Part shown: positions 27,048-36,053 of the stretch, piece after piece | Position numbering within the stretch: position 1 is the first letter of the stretch | How the letters are laid out: the number at the start of each line of letters is the position of its first letter | NCBI GenBank assembly: GCA_028284665.1 | Contig: JANQRG010000019.1 | Coordinates: forward strand, 62,001 to 126,000 | Reading direction: 5' to 3' | DNA: 64,000 nucleotides | Source: Croceivirga sp. | GTDB lineage: Bacteria > Bacteroidota > Bacteroidia > Flavobacteriales > Flavobacteriaceae | Translations under genes and position numbers: made by a program | The notes under the pieces: model-generated | What the model was told of the DNA's origin: nothing | What the model saw: the letters and a program-made list of their open reading frames with translations, nothing else | Databases searched by the model: none

Positions 27048-27061
27048 CTTCTTCAATGGCG
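27032..27061. terminator. hairpin covering the DUF427 stop codon
   Basis: GCCATTGAAGAA and TTCTTCAATGGC pair perfectly around TAAC, whose TAA is the DUF427 stop; one outer C-G pair extends it to 13 bp. It lies between convergent genes and lacks a T-run, so it may act as an mRNA 3' end stabiliser or a weak bidirectional terminator. Confidence 0.6.
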
Positions 27062-27077
27062 GAAACTCAATCACTCG

Positions 27078-27374
27078 TTATACTTCCAGAACCGCGTTTT
27101 CAGCTCCGGCGAAGTCGTTCCATTGGTAACGATCCGCTTCGCTATCATTAACATAAGCACCGTCTACCAGGTAACGAAATTCGTAAGTATTCTCTTTAGG
27201 TAATTCAAATGTACCTTTGAAGGTACCGTTCTTTAGTTTTGTCAGCATACTTCCTTTCGGGTTCCAGTTATTGAAATCACCGACAACAGCGACCTTTTTT
27301 GCTTCCTTTGCAGGTACGGTAAAGGTCACCTTGCAGATAGGCTTGCTTTTTAAATACTGTTTCTTGATTGCCAT
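27078..27374 (-). CDS. small CBM48 / isoamylase-early-set domain protein
   Basis: The 98-residue protein is a single Ig-like glycogen-binding domain of the AMPK-beta/CBM48 type. It shows KVTFTVPAKEAKKVAVVGDFNNWNP, GTFKGTFELPKENTYEFRYLVDG and a final NAVLEV. It has no catalytic part and no signal peptide. Such stand-alone proteins are widespread in Bacteroidota and may bind alpha-glucan in the cytoplasm; function is not established. It is convergent with the egt operon. Confidence 0.88.
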   Translation of the reverse strand: MAIKKQYLKSKPICKVTFTVPAKEAKKVAVVGDFNNWNPKGSMLTKLKNGTFKGTFELPKENTYEFRYLVDGAYVNDSEADRYQWNDFAGAENAVLEV

Positions 27375-27527
27375 GGTAAATTAATTTATAAAATTTGGAC
27401 AAAGCAAATCATAAAACCATTAACAGTCAATATATTATATTCGATTTATCATTTTTTTAAAATATGCTCTGTAATTCGTAGACTTTACTAAAAAACAAAA
27501 TACTTTTCCTACCTACTTGCAAAAAAA

Positions 27528-28616
27528 CTACGATTTGAGCACGGCAATAATAGCCTCCAAATCTGCTAAAGTATTGTAGAAATGAAAGCTAAGTCGGGTC
27601 CCTCCTCCTCTTCGAGCACAGACAAAGCCGTTTTTAAGCAATTTTTGATGTGTTTCGCTTTCTATCCCAAGGTTAAAAATTGTACTGTGCTCTTTTCGCG
27701 TTTGGACAATTGGTTCCAAAAGTCCCATATCCGCAAAAGATACCCTGGCTTTTGCAGAGAGCTCCCGATTGTGTTTTTCAATATTTCCCAGGCCTACGGT
27801 ATTCAAAAACCTCAGGGAATGGTCCAGACTCCCAAAACTAAGTGAATCCAGATGTCCCGGTTCCAAATGTTTGCAGAACGTACGTTCGCCCCTGTTTTCC
27901 TTAGCATTACGACCGGAACCGTAGCCCATCGCTTTTAAAGAAAAACGTTCTTTTGCCGTCTCATTTACCAAAAAAAAACCATTTCCATAGCCCGCTAACA
28001 ACCATTTGTACCCACTGGTTCCCAGGATATCAATACCAGATGATGTAAAATCAAAACGCTCCGTTCCGCAATATTGAGTTCCGTCTACAAGGATCAACAA
28101 TCCCGGAAAACTACGTTTTAATCGCTTGAAAAAATCTACTCCCAATCGTATGCCGTTAAGCCACTGGACCATACTGCATGCAAAAACGGTTGCACCACTA
28201 CCTTGTATGCGTTCGTAGATCAATTCTTCCAAATTGTTAGTTATCGAAAGCATTTCAATTTTAAAGTCCCGAGGCTGAAACGGCCAGTTCAATGAAGGGT
28301 AATCCGATTCCAGCAGCACAATTTTCTCCTTTTTTCCAAGGCCTTCCAGCAACAAGTTAATGCCTAAGCTAAAACTGGGAACCAGGGCTACATTTTCGGT
28401 GATACAACCAAAGCATTCCCCTATCGATTGCCGCAGTTGGGAAAGTAGCCTTTCGGTTTGTGCTTTCTTTTCACTCCCCCATCGGGCATAATCCAGGTCA
28501 TGCGCCCTACGCCACTTTAGCAAACTCTCACTTAATAGTCCGGAGGTAGCGGTATTTACATATCTGTGAGAATTTAAACCCGGAAAATGAGTTCGTATGT
28601 TTGGTGCTATTCCCAT
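27528..28616 (-). CDS. class V aminotransferase-fold PLP enzyme
   Basis: From the ATG at 28616 (MGIAPNIRTHFPGLNSHRYVNTATSGLL) the protein is about 362 residues. It belongs to the class V aminotransferase / cysteine-desulfurase fold: VDGTQYCGTERFDF (PLP-contact Asp) and DILGTSGYKWLLAGYGNGFFLV, where the Lys would form the PLP aldimine. The ORF-track start 147 bp upstream would overlap the divergent 2TM gene and has no family support. The isoelectric reaction cannot be read; desulfurase, kynureninase-like or epimerase activities are all possible. Confidence 0.85.
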   Translation of the reverse strand: MGIAPNIRTHFPGLNSHRYVNTATSGLLSESLLKWRRAHDLDYARWGSEKKAQTERLLSQLRQSIGECFGCITENVALVPSFSLGINLLLEGLGKKEKIVLLESDYPSLNWPFQPRDFKIEMLSITNNLEELIYERIQGSGATVFACSMVQWLNGIRLGVDFFKRLKRSFPGLLILVDGTQYCGTERFDFTSSGIDILGTSGYKWLLAGYGNGFFLVNETAKERFSLKAMGYGSGRNAKENRGERTFCKHLEPGHLDSLSFGSLDHSLRFLNTVGLGNIEKHNRELSAKARVSFADMGLLEPIVQTRKEHSTIFNLGIESETHQKLLKNGFVCARRGGGTRLSFHFYNTLADLEAIIAVLKS

Positions 28617-28658
28617 GCCATTGGATTCGGTTATCTTTGTTGTTAAAGATAGCCAAAG

Positions 28659-29045
28659 ATGTTTTCGAAAAAGAAAGCAGATTCTCAAATAGATTTGGAA
28701 CAGCATGAGCTTTTGGAAAATGCGCAGCGGCGCATAAAACAAAAGAAAAGGGTGTTCTCCCACTTTGTCGTTTTTCTGATTGGGGGTGTTTTTTTGATCC
28801 TAATCAACAAAATCCTGAAGTATGGCGAGCAATATGACTGGTTTGTTTGGGCAATCCTGGTATGGGCCTTTTTGTTTGTTATTCATGCTTTCAATGTATT
28901 TGTCACACAACGATTCATGGGAATGGATTGGGAAAGAAAACAACGGGAAAGGCTGGTAACTATACAAAAGCAACGCATCGCCGAACTACAGAAAGAGATT
29001 GAAACGGAATTCCCATTGTCTCAAATCAATAAAAAAAAAGAGTGA
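28659..29045 (+). CDS. 2TM domain-containing protein
   Basis: The 128-residue protein has two membrane helices (SHFVVFLIGGVFLILINKIL and FVWAILVWAFLFVIHAFNVFV) followed by the charged MDWERKQRERL segment that marks the Bacteroidota 2TM family. That domain often accompanies LytTR regulators, but no regulator is adjacent here. It diverges from the aminotransferase and overlaps folA by 4 bp. Confidence 0.88.
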   Translation: MFSKKKADSQIDLEQHELLENAQRRIKQKKRVFSHFVVFLIGGVFLILINKILKYGEQYDWFVWAILVWAFLFVIHAFNVFVTQRFMGMDWERKQRERLVTIQKQRIAELQKEIETEFPLSQINKKKE

Positions 29046-29539
29046 CGGAATTAATTATAATAGCGGCGGCAGGTGTAAACAATGCCCTTGGCGTTAATAA
29101 CGATTTGCCCTGGCATCTCCCGGATGATTTTAAACGCTTTAAGGAACTCACCACCGGACACAAGATCATAATGGGAAGAAAAACTTTGGAAAGCTTTCCC
29201 AAACCACTCCCGAACAGGGAACATATTGTGATCACAAGAGACAAGAACTACACTCCAAAATTTCCCTGTACAGTGGTACACGCCCTGGAAGAAGCAGTTG
29301 CCCTGACCAAAGAAGATCCTATTGCTTTTATTATTGGTGGAGGCGAAATCTATGCGCAAGCTATGGGAATTGCAACAAGAATTGAACTCACGCGTATTCA
29401 CGCCCCCTTTGAAGCGGATACCTTTTTTCCGGAAATTGATCCGGAACAATGGGAACTTATCAATGAAGTGTACCATCCCATTGATGGGCGCCATGACTTT
29501 GACTTTACCTACCGGACCTATTTAAAGAAAACCGTTTAA
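29042..29539 (+). CDS. folA: dihydrofolate reductase
   Basis: The 165-residue enzyme reduces dihydrofolate with NADPH. It shows NNALGVNNDLPWHLPDDFKRFKELTTGHKIIMGRKT (catalytic acid in LPDDF), SFPKPLPNREHIVITRD and IIGGGEIYAQA. The start is a GTG that overlaps the 2TM stop (GTGA), implying translational coupling; no in-frame ATG is available near the conserved first strand. It regenerates the folate oxidised by ThyA (16.6 kb). Its end overlaps the convergent murI end by 4 bp. Confidence 0.96.
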   Translation: MTELIIIAAAGVNNALGVNNDLPWHLPDDFKRFKELTTGHKIIMGRKTLESFPKPLPNREHIVITRDKNYTPKFPCTVVHALEEAVALTKEDPIAFIIGGGEIYAQAMGIATRIELTRIHAPFEADTFFPEIDPEQWELINEVYHPIDGRHDFDFTYRTYLKKTV

Positions 29540-30324
29540 AAGTCCAAAAAAGACACCTGGATGGTTGGATGCTGAACGAAGGAAGAAAGAACGGCCACGT
29601 TGGCGTTGGAATAAAACCGATGTTTTGGAATTGTACTCGGTGGAGCTGCCAGGTTGTGCTCCTGAAGCAGTGCCATTGTTTGTCTGGCCACAGCTTCTCC
29701 TGAGTCTATTATTGTAATATGCTCCGGTAATATTGTTTTTATAGTGGGTACCAAATACGGATAATGCGTGCAGCCCAGTACTAAACAGTCAATCCCTGCT
29801 TCCAACATCGGTTGCAAATATTCTTTTAGTAGCTTCCTGGTGGCTTCTGCTTGCTGTCTTCCTGTTTCAATTAATTCGACCAAACCTTTACCCTCCCGTT
29901 CTATAACGGTAATACCCGAAGCATGGAGTTTTGCAGTATTGTGAAAAAGCGTACTGGATAGTGTTCCTTTAGTGGCCAAAACCCCCACTTTTCTAGTTTT
30001 GGTTTGCAAAGCGGCGGGTTTGATCGCCGGTTCAATTCCAACAAAGGGGACAGGATAAGTTTTTCGTAAAAACCCTATGGCGTTTGTCGTTGCAGTATTA
30101 CAGGCCACAACAATTAATTTGCAACCGTAGGAAAGTAATAACTCGGTATTTTTGACCGCCAGTGCCAAAATAGCTTCTTTGGATTGATTCCCATAAGGGG
30201 CGTTTCTGCTATCCGCCAGGTAAACCGTGGCCTCTGAGGGTAAAAGGCCAGTGATCTCTTTCCAAATAGAAGTGCCTCCTACACCAGAGTCAAATATCCC
30301 TATAGGTGTGTTCATAAACGACAA
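29536..30324 (-). CDS. murI: glutamate racemase
   Basis: The 262-residue enzyme makes D-glutamate for peptidoglycan. Both catalytic cysteines are present, in VVACNTATTNAIGF and LVLGCTHYPYLVPT, with the N-terminal IGIFDSGVGGTSIW. Two start codons (30324 and 30315) are equally possible. A terminator separates it from ompH upstream, so it may have its own promoter or rely on read-through. Confidence 0.96.
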   Translation of the reverse strand: MSFMNTPIGIFDSGVGGTSIWKEITGLLPSEATVYLADSRNAPYGNQSKEAILALAVKNTELLLSYGCKLIVVACNTATTNAIGFLRKTYPVPFVGIEPAIKPAALQTKTRKVGVLATKGTLSSTLFHNTAKLHASGITVIEREGKGLVELIETGRQQAEATRKLLKEYLQPMLEAGIDCLVLGCTHYPYLVPTIKTILPEHITIIDSGEAVARQTMALLQEHNLAAPPSTIPKHRFYSNANVAVLSSFVQHPTIQVSFLDF

Positions 30325-30330
30325 AACATA

Positions 30331-30358
30331 AAAAAACCGCCCGATGTTGAAAGGCGGT
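30331..30358 (-). terminator. terminator between ompH/skp and murI
   Basis: On the minus strand ACCGCC pairs with GGCGGT around an 11-base loop and is followed by TTTTTT, 27 bp after the ompH stop. Confidence 0.8.
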
Positions 30359-30384
30359 GTGTATTCTTTTGGTTGCCAGAGCGC

Positions 30385-30894
30385 TTAAAATCCCAATTCC
30401 TGTTTTACTTCCGGAAGTAAATCCCTACCTCGGGCAACAATCAAACCTCCGCCTTGAGAAGCATCAATTACATAGTCATAGCCTTGGGCAGCGGCTACTT
30501 TTTCAATAGCAGCCTTCGCTTTCTCAGATATGGGTGCAAAAAGTTCTGCCTGCTTTTTCTGCATTTCCTGCATAGCCGCAGTTTCAGCCTCTTGAATATT
30601 TTTATCAAACTGTTGTAGTTCCAAAGCCCGCTTATCGTTCTCTTCTTTTGATTTGGAAGAAGCTTCATTCGAATACTGTGTGTATTTATTTTTCAGCTCA
30701 GTCATGGAGCCTTCCAAATCGGCACGATAGGTTTCCTGCAGCTTTTTCAGTTCGGCCTGGGCCGCCTTCATTTCCGGCATTTCCGAAAGTAGTAGTTGTA
30801 CATTTATGTGAGCCACTTTGCTTTGTGCATTTACAAAGCCGGTAGTCGCAATCATCAACACCATCCCAATAACCAACATTCTTACTTTTTTCAT
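30385..30894 (-). CDS. OmpH/Skp family periplasmic chaperone
   Basis: The 169-residue protein has a signal peptide (MKKVRMLVIGMVLMIATTGFVNAQ), then KVAHINVQLLLSEMPEMKAAQAELKKL, a long charged coiled coil and the C-terminal IEKVAAAQGYDYVIDAS. This is the Skp/OmpH layout: a trimeric chaperone that carries unfolded outer-membrane proteins. It is the second of two tandem copies downstream of bamA and fits the normal family length. Confidence 0.93.
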   Translation of the reverse strand: MKKVRMLVIGMVLMIATTGFVNAQSKVAHINVQLLLSEMPEMKAAQAELKKLQETYRADLEGSMTELKNKYTQYSNEASSKSKEENDKRALELQQFDKNIQEAETAAMQEMQKKQAELFAPISEKAKAAIEKVAAAQGYDYVIDASQGGGLIVARGRDLLPEVKQELGF

Positions 30895-30939
30895 AATTCC
30901 AATAGTTTAATTTGAGTATACAATTTTAGTGTTATAAGT

Positions 30940-31782
30940 TTAATCCTGACTTGTGGAGTCTTTCTCCTGTTCCTGTTCTTTTTTCTGTCGTTCTTCTAAT
31001 TTTGCTTTTCGTTTCGCTTCCCGTTCCTCTAATAACTTCTTCCTACGTTCTTCATAAGCCTTTTTTCGTTCTTCCCGCAACCGCAGTTGTTCTGCCCGCC
31101 TATCTGCTATCGCCTTTTCTTTAGCCGTCCTGTCGTTATCCGCCTTCTCTTGCCTGGCTTTAAGCGCTTCACTGATCTCTTCATCGGCTTCCGCCTCGGT
31201 TTCCTGGAACTCCTTTAAGCGATTTTTAAGCTTTTCTTCCTTATTTGACTTGCTCACTTTTCTGGTTCGCGCTATCTCCCTTAAAACCAGATCACTGATA
31301 TCGTGTCTTTTTTCGGAGTACAACATTACAACATCTGCCGATTTATCGAAAATAAAATCATATCTTTTGTTCTTCCCTATTTTCTGCACTTCGGTAAAGA
31401 CCTGATCCTGTATCGGTTGGATTAACAATTGCTTTTGGAGTACCAAATCCCCCTCCGGACCAAAACGGTCTTGCTGATAATCAAGCACCTCTGTTTCCAG
31501 AATTTGGATATCCTCCTCCCGCTCTGCGATCAACTCATCAGTGAGCAAAACCTTTTCAGCAGCTAGATCTTTTTTCATTTGGGTTACCTGACCCAGTTTT
31601 AGCTCAATTTCCTGTTTCCATTTATTGGCCTTGGCATTCAGTTGTTCTGAAGCGTCTCGATATTCTTCAACATTCTCCAAAATATATTCCATATCCACAT
31701 ATCCAATCCGTACGCCTCGTTGGGACCAAAGCGAAAAGGACAGCGACAACACCATAATAAAAAAGAGCGTCTTTGTCTTCAT
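30940..31782 (-). CDS. OmpH family protein, long variant with charged tail
   Basis: The 280-residue protein has a signal peptide (MKTKTLFFIMVLSLSFSLWSQ). The OmpH core follows (IGYVDMEYILENVEEYRDASEQLN ... VQKIGKNKRYDFIFDKSADVVMLY). A C-terminal extension of about 100 residues is made almost entirely of Arg, Lys, Glu and Ala (EERKKAYEERRKKLLEEREAKRKAKLEE). The tail should form a long charged helix. It lies between bamA and the shorter ompH, so a role in outer-membrane protein assembly is likely. Confidence 0.91.
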   Translation of the reverse strand: MKTKTLFFIMVLSLSFSLWSQRGVRIGYVDMEYILENVEEYRDASEQLNAKANKWKQEIELKLGQVTQMKKDLAAEKVLLTDELIAEREEDIQILETEVLDYQQDRFGPEGDLVLQKQLLIQPIQDQVFTEVQKIGKNKRYDFIFDKSADVVMLYSEKRHDISDLVLREIARTRKVSKSNKEEKLKNRLKEFQETEAEADEEISEALKARQEKADNDRTAKEKAIADRRAEQLRLREERKKAYEERRKKLLEEREAKRKAKLEERQKKEQEQEKDSTSQD

Positions 31783-31885
31783 TTTAGAATCCGCAATTTA
31801 CATAGAAAATATCGTGCCAAAATACTTAAATCATTTAAAATGAATATTTTAACTGAAAAAAGTTTGTCTGATTTTTTCAATTAAC

Positions 31886-34576
31886 TTAAAACTGTTGACC
31901 AATAATGAAGTGGGTTTGCCATCCGCTAGGTCCCTGTCCTGCAGATTGTGGCCTCAGGTCTTCGTCGAATCCGTATCCAAAATCTATTCCTAAGAGTCCA
32001 AACGCCGGCATAAAAATACGTAGCCCCATTCCAGCTGATCTCTTTAACTGAAACGGATTAAAGCTTCTAAAATTGTCAAAGGCGTTACCAGCCTCCAAAA
32101 AAGTCTGCACATATATGGAAGCCGATGGTTTTAAAGTCAAGGGATATCGCAGTTCCATGGTGTACTTATTGTAGATGGTACCTCCATCCTGCTCTAACTG
32201 ACCTGTTATTGGGTTAACACTAACCGGGGTAATAGAGCTGTTCTCATACCCCCGTAACTGAATAATATCCCTTCCGTCCAGGGTAAAGTTGCCTAAACCA
32301 TCCCCACCAACAAAAAACCGCTCAAAGGGGACGTTCCCGATATCGTTGTTGTAGGCCCCTAAAAATCCAAATTCCGCATTGGTTCGTAGCACCAGTTTAT
32401 CCACCAAACGCGTGTACCAATCCCCTCTAAACTTGATCTTATAAAATTCCAATAATTTAAACCGCTCCTCTTCCAAACTTTCCAAACGTCGGCTAAGCCC
32501 AGGCGATTCCGGGGCATTTGGACCAACTTCCAGCAGTTCCCTGGTAATATCGTCAATCTCATCGGAAATGGCTCCAAAATCCTTATTACTGAACAGTGAC
32601 CATGGAGGGGTCAGCTTCGCCGTGATCTCAAAATTCGAGCCGGTTAACGGAAATATTCGACTTGGACCCTGTGAACTTCTGGTGATCCCCAAGGTGTAGG
32701 TCAACGAGTTAGAACTCCCGTTCCCGAAGTTGAACAAGCCGTTGTTGAAATTGTTAAAATCGTAAAGCTGATAGCTCGCCGCATGCGAAATGGTGAAGAA
32801 GTCATCCGGCCACTGTACGCGTTTTGCCAGTCCCGCCGATACTCCGGTAATGGAAAAACTCCTATCCCGGTTGACGTCTATCCTCCCCTGGTTATCAAAA
32901 TTGGAGGCAAACTGTTGTGTTCTTGAAAAAGACAGGTTAAATCGTACCGGTTTTTTTCCTCCCAACCAGGGTTCAGCAAAATTAAGACTATATACCCGGA
33001 AGGTCCTACTGGCCTGAAGACGTAGGGCAAAGGTCTGCCCATCCCCCATGGGAACCGGTTTATACGCTTCTCCTTTGAAGAGGTTTTGAATGGAAAAATT
33101 GTTAAAAGAAAGCCCCAACGTACCAATGAAACCACCTCCTCCAAAACCACCCTGGAGTTCAATTTGGCTAGAACCCGCTTCAACAAGGCTATATTTTAAG
33201 TCTACCGTGCCGGCATTGGGATCCGGGTTTTCAATATCCGGAACAATCTGTTCCGCATCAAAAAAACCGAGCTGCCCAAGCTCGCGCACACTTCGAATAA
33301 TATTGTCCTTGCTGTATTTTTGTCCAGGTCGGGTACGCAATTCCCTGAAAACTACGTGGTCGTTGGTTTTGTCATTTCCCACCACGGTAACATGGTTCAG
33401 AAACGTTTCTTTTCCCTCAATAATACGGATCTCAAAATCGATGGTGTCATTAGCTGCAGAAACCTCTACCGGATTAATACTGGAGAAAAGGTATCCGTTG
33501 TTTTGATATAGGTTGGTCAAATCTTCCCCATCAGGTTTGGTGTCATCAGCAATGCGTTCTTTTAACAAAACACCGTTGTAGGTGTCCCCTTTTTTGATCC
33601 CCAGCACTTGAGCCAATTGGCGATCGGTGTAGACCGAATTTCCTACAAAGTCGATGTTCCCGAAATAATACTTATTCCCCTCCTCAACCTTTATTTTCAA
33701 TGCAATATTGTTCTCATCAAGCTTGATAAACGTATCCGAAACCACGCGTGCATCCCGATATCCCCGTTCTGCATACGTATCTACCAAATTGGAAAGGTCT
33801 TCCCTGTAATCGTCTTCAATATATTTTGACTTTTTCCAGAAACGATAGATTTTCTTTTTCTTGGTATTTTTCAGGGACTTTCGCAACCTTTTATTGGTGA
33901 GTTTCTCATTGCCCTCAAATTCAATGCTTTTGATCTTTACCTTATCGCCTTTTCGCACATTTATCACCATGCTTTCGCTGTTCGCCCCCACGGTATCCTT
34001 GGCTGTGGCAATAGTAACCCTGGTGTTCAGATATCCTTGTTTTCTATACTTGTTTACCAGGAAGTTTTTGGTATTGGCAATCAGACTCTCTGTGATCTTT
34101 TTACCCTTCTTCAGGTCGGTATCATCTATAATATCCTGAATCTTTCGTTTCTTAACACCGTACATGGTTACTCTGGAAAGTGTCGGGCGTTCAAGAATAC
34201 GTAATTCCAAAAACACCTTGTCGCCTTCAACTGCATAAAAAAAGGCGATGTCACTAAAAAGTTCCAACCCCCATAACTTTTTTATTATAGCGCTTATCTC
34301 CTCTCCGGGAATGCTAATGGGTTGCCCTACTCTAAGTCCGGTATACGTTTTAACCGTCTGTTCATTGTAGCTTTGTAGCCCCGTAACTTCTATTCCACCT
34401 AAAATGTACTTTTTTGCGGTCTCCAGGGAAATATCCTGGGCGAAGTTGGTTTGGGGGACTGCTAAAAAAAGAAGGAGAATCTTGCTGAGTAACGTAATTT
34501 TTTTTAACCCTCTAACTGAGTTGTTCGCTAGTTTTTCCAAATCTTCGTTCTCTATTCTGATAATTGATAATCGCAT
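31886..34576 (-). CDS. bamA: outer membrane protein assembly factor BamA
   Basis: The 896-residue protein is the core of the machine that inserts outer-membrane barrels. The N-terminal half holds POTRA repeats (GLRVGQPISIPGEEISAIIKKLWGLELFSDIAF; FEGNEKLTNKRLRKSLKNTKKKK; FVGNSVYTDRQLAQVLGIKKGDTY; VVGNDKTNDHVVFRELRTRPGQ). The C-terminal half is a barrel with the L6 motif LRGYENSSITP and a C-terminal Phe. The signal-peptide-like stretch (KKITLLSKILLLFLAVPQTNFAQ) starts only at about residue 25. The gene overlaps uppS by 65 bp; no later ATG exists before the signal. Confidence 0.96.
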   Translation of the reverse strand: MRLSIIRIENEDLEKLANNSVRGLKKITLLSKILLLFLAVPQTNFAQDISLETAKKYILGGIEVTGLQSYNEQTVKTYTGLRVGQPISIPGEEISAIIKKLWGLELFSDIAFFYAVEGDKVFLELRILERPTLSRVTMYGVKKRKIQDIIDDTDLKKGKKITESLIANTKNFLVNKYRKQGYLNTRVTIATAKDTVGANSESMVINVRKGDKVKIKSIEFEGNEKLTNKRLRKSLKNTKKKKIYRFWKKSKYIEDDYREDLSNLVDTYAERGYRDARVVSDTFIKLDENNIALKIKVEEGNKYYFGNIDFVGNSVYTDRQLAQVLGIKKGDTYNGVLLKERIADDTKPDGEDLTNLYQNNGYLFSSINPVEVSAANDTIDFEIRIIEGKETFLNHVTVVGNDKTNDHVVFRELRTRPGQKYSKDNIIRSVRELGQLGFFDAEQIVPDIENPDPNAGTVDLKYSLVEAGSSQIELQGGFGGGGFIGTLGLSFNNFSIQNLFKGEAYKPVPMGDGQTFALRLQASRTFRVYSLNFAEPWLGGKKPVRFNLSFSRTQQFASNFDNQGRIDVNRDRSFSITGVSAGLAKRVQWPDDFFTISHAASYQLYDFNNFNNGLFNFGNGSSNSLTYTLGITRSSQGPSRIFPLTGSNFEITAKLTPPWSLFSNKDFGAISDEIDDITRELLEVGPNAPESPGLSRRLESLEEERFKLLEFYKIKFRGDWYTRLVDKLVLRTNAEFGFLGAYNNDIGNVPFERFFVGGDGLGNFTLDGRDIIQLRGYENSSITPVSVNPITGQLEQDGGTIYNKYTMELRYPLTLKPSASIYVQTFLEAGNAFDNFRSFNPFQLKRSAGMGLRIFMPAFGLLGIDFGYGFDEDLRPQSAGQGPSGWQTHFIIGQQF

Positions 34577-35252
34577 CTACCAAATGCTGCTCTCTAAAAT
34601 CAGGCCAAAATACGTCAATAAAATATAATTCGGCATATGCTATCTGCCAAAGCAAAAAATTGCTTATTCTATGTTCCCCACTAGTACGTATTAGCAGGTC
34701 CACATCGGGCAGGTCATGCGTGTAAAGATGAGTATTTATAAACGTTTCATCAATATCATCTTCTGAAATTAGGTTATTTTTAACTTTGGAGCTAATCGCT
34801 TTTATCGCTGATTTTAACTCTTCCCGTGAGCCATAGCTTAGCGCCAGGGTTAGGGTAAGACCAGAATTTTTTTTGGTCTTGTCAATAACTTCTCTCAGTT
34901 CTTGAGCTGCTTTTGAAGGGAGGGAATCAATGTTTCCTATAGCGTTAAGTCGAATGTTATTTTTGTTTAGGGTTTTTAATTCCCTTTGTAGGGAATTCAC
35001 CAGAAGACGCATTAACGTTTGGACTTCGAGTTTAGGACGTTTCCAGTTTTCCGTAGAAAAGGCGTAAAGCGTGAGAAAGTCAATCTTTAACTTGGCACAA
35101 TTCTCTACGGTCTTCCGCACGGCGTCCACCCCGTTTTCATGTCCAAAAACACGTAATTTCCCACGTTCTTTTGCCCAGCGCCCATTGCCATCCATAATAA
35201 TAGCAATATGGCGAGGTAATCTTTCCTCGTCGATATGGTTCAGGTTGTCCAC
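34512..35252 (-). CDS. uppS: isoprenyl transferase (undecaprenyl diphosphate synthase)
   Basis: The 246-residue enzyme extends farnesyl-PP to the C55 carrier lipid for cell-wall synthesis. It has HIAIIMDGNGRWAKERG (catalytic Asp and Arg), LTLYAFSTENWKRP and the C-terminal LLIRTSGEHRISNFLLWQIAYAELYF, all diagnostic. It lies 3 bp after the DUF6089 gene and overlaps bamA, within the envelope gene block. Confidence 0.97.
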   Translation of the reverse strand: MDNLNHIDEERLPRHIAIIMDGNGRWAKERGKLRVFGHENGVDAVRKTVENCAKLKIDFLTLYAFSTENWKRPKLEVQTLMRLLVNSLQRELKTLNKNNIRLNAIGNIDSLPSKAAQELREVIDKTKKNSGLTLTLALSYGSREELKSAIKAISSKVKNNLISEDDIDETFINTHLYTHDLPDVDLLIRTSGEHRISNFLLWQIAYAELYFIDVFWPDFREQHLVDAIINYQNRERRFGKTSEQLS

Positions 35253-35255
35253 TGC

Positions 35256-35945
35256 TTATTCAAAACAATCCTGGCACGGCTTTCTACCAAAGGTATAGGT
35301 CAATGTAAACCCGGAAAACACATACCAGTCTTCACTCAAAATATTTCCGAATCTAAACTCGTCCTCAAAATTAGAACCTTTTGGGTTACTGGCATCTAAA
35401 TTATCCGTAAAAGTGTATCGCGCACCAATTTCAGCGCCTAAAATAAGAAATTGATTCAACCTCAATTTAGCTCCAACCGTCATTGGAATGGCAAAACTGC
35501 CGTCCCTTTGATTAAGATCTTGTACCTGCCCTCCTAGTGCTATGTAGTTAAAATCATATCGGAAATAAGTGACCCCAGTGTATAAATAAGGAGTAAATGC
35601 CGGTCCTAATTTGTGAAGATTGTATTCTACAAAATTGAATTCCAATCCCAGCGAGTACTCCATAACCGAGTTTTCCACACGATATCCTCGTTGTTCGCGG
35701 GAAGGCTTGCTGGATTTGCTGTCATCCGCGGTAAACTCACCTCTGTAAACACTGGCTCTCCAGGCATAGCGTTTGCTTTTATTCCATTTGAATATACCCC
35801 CAAACGCCAAACCTGAAGGCAGTACGTAATTCGTTCTTCCTACATCGCCAATAACATTGGCACCTCCCGCAAACACTCCTACTTCATACGTTTGAGCAGT
35901 GCCACTAACTGCAGCCAACAAACACACCAAAAAAACTGTTCTCAT
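35256..35945 (-). CDS. DUF6089 family outer-membrane beta-barrel protein
   Basis: The 229-residue protein has a signal peptide (MRTVFLVCLLAAVSGTAQ), then YEVGVFAGGANVIGDVGRTNYVLPSGLAFGGIFKWN and alternating strands typical of a small barrel, ending in LTYTFGRKPCQDCFE. This is the conserved DUF6089 protein located between nadK and uppS in many Flavobacteriia. Its function is not known; the gene order suggests outer-membrane assembly. Confidence 0.88.
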   Translation of the reverse strand: MRTVFLVCLLAAVSGTAQTYEVGVFAGGANVIGDVGRTNYVLPSGLAFGGIFKWNKSKRYAWRASVYRGEFTADDSKSSKPSREQRGYRVENSVMEYSLGLEFNFVEYNLHKLGPAFTPYLYTGVTYFRYDFNYIALGGQVQDLNQRDGSFAIPMTVGAKLRLNQFLILGAEIGARYTFTDNLDASNPKGSNFEDEFRFGNILSEDWYVFSGFTLTYTFGRKPCQDCFE

Positions 35946-36053
35946 AAAAAAGTTTGCAAATATAACAACGCCAAGGCGTGGCCTCTTTCATTGTCATATA
36001 CTTGTTCTCTTTTGTAAAACAGTTTTTACCTCTATTTATTGTAGTTCCACTAC

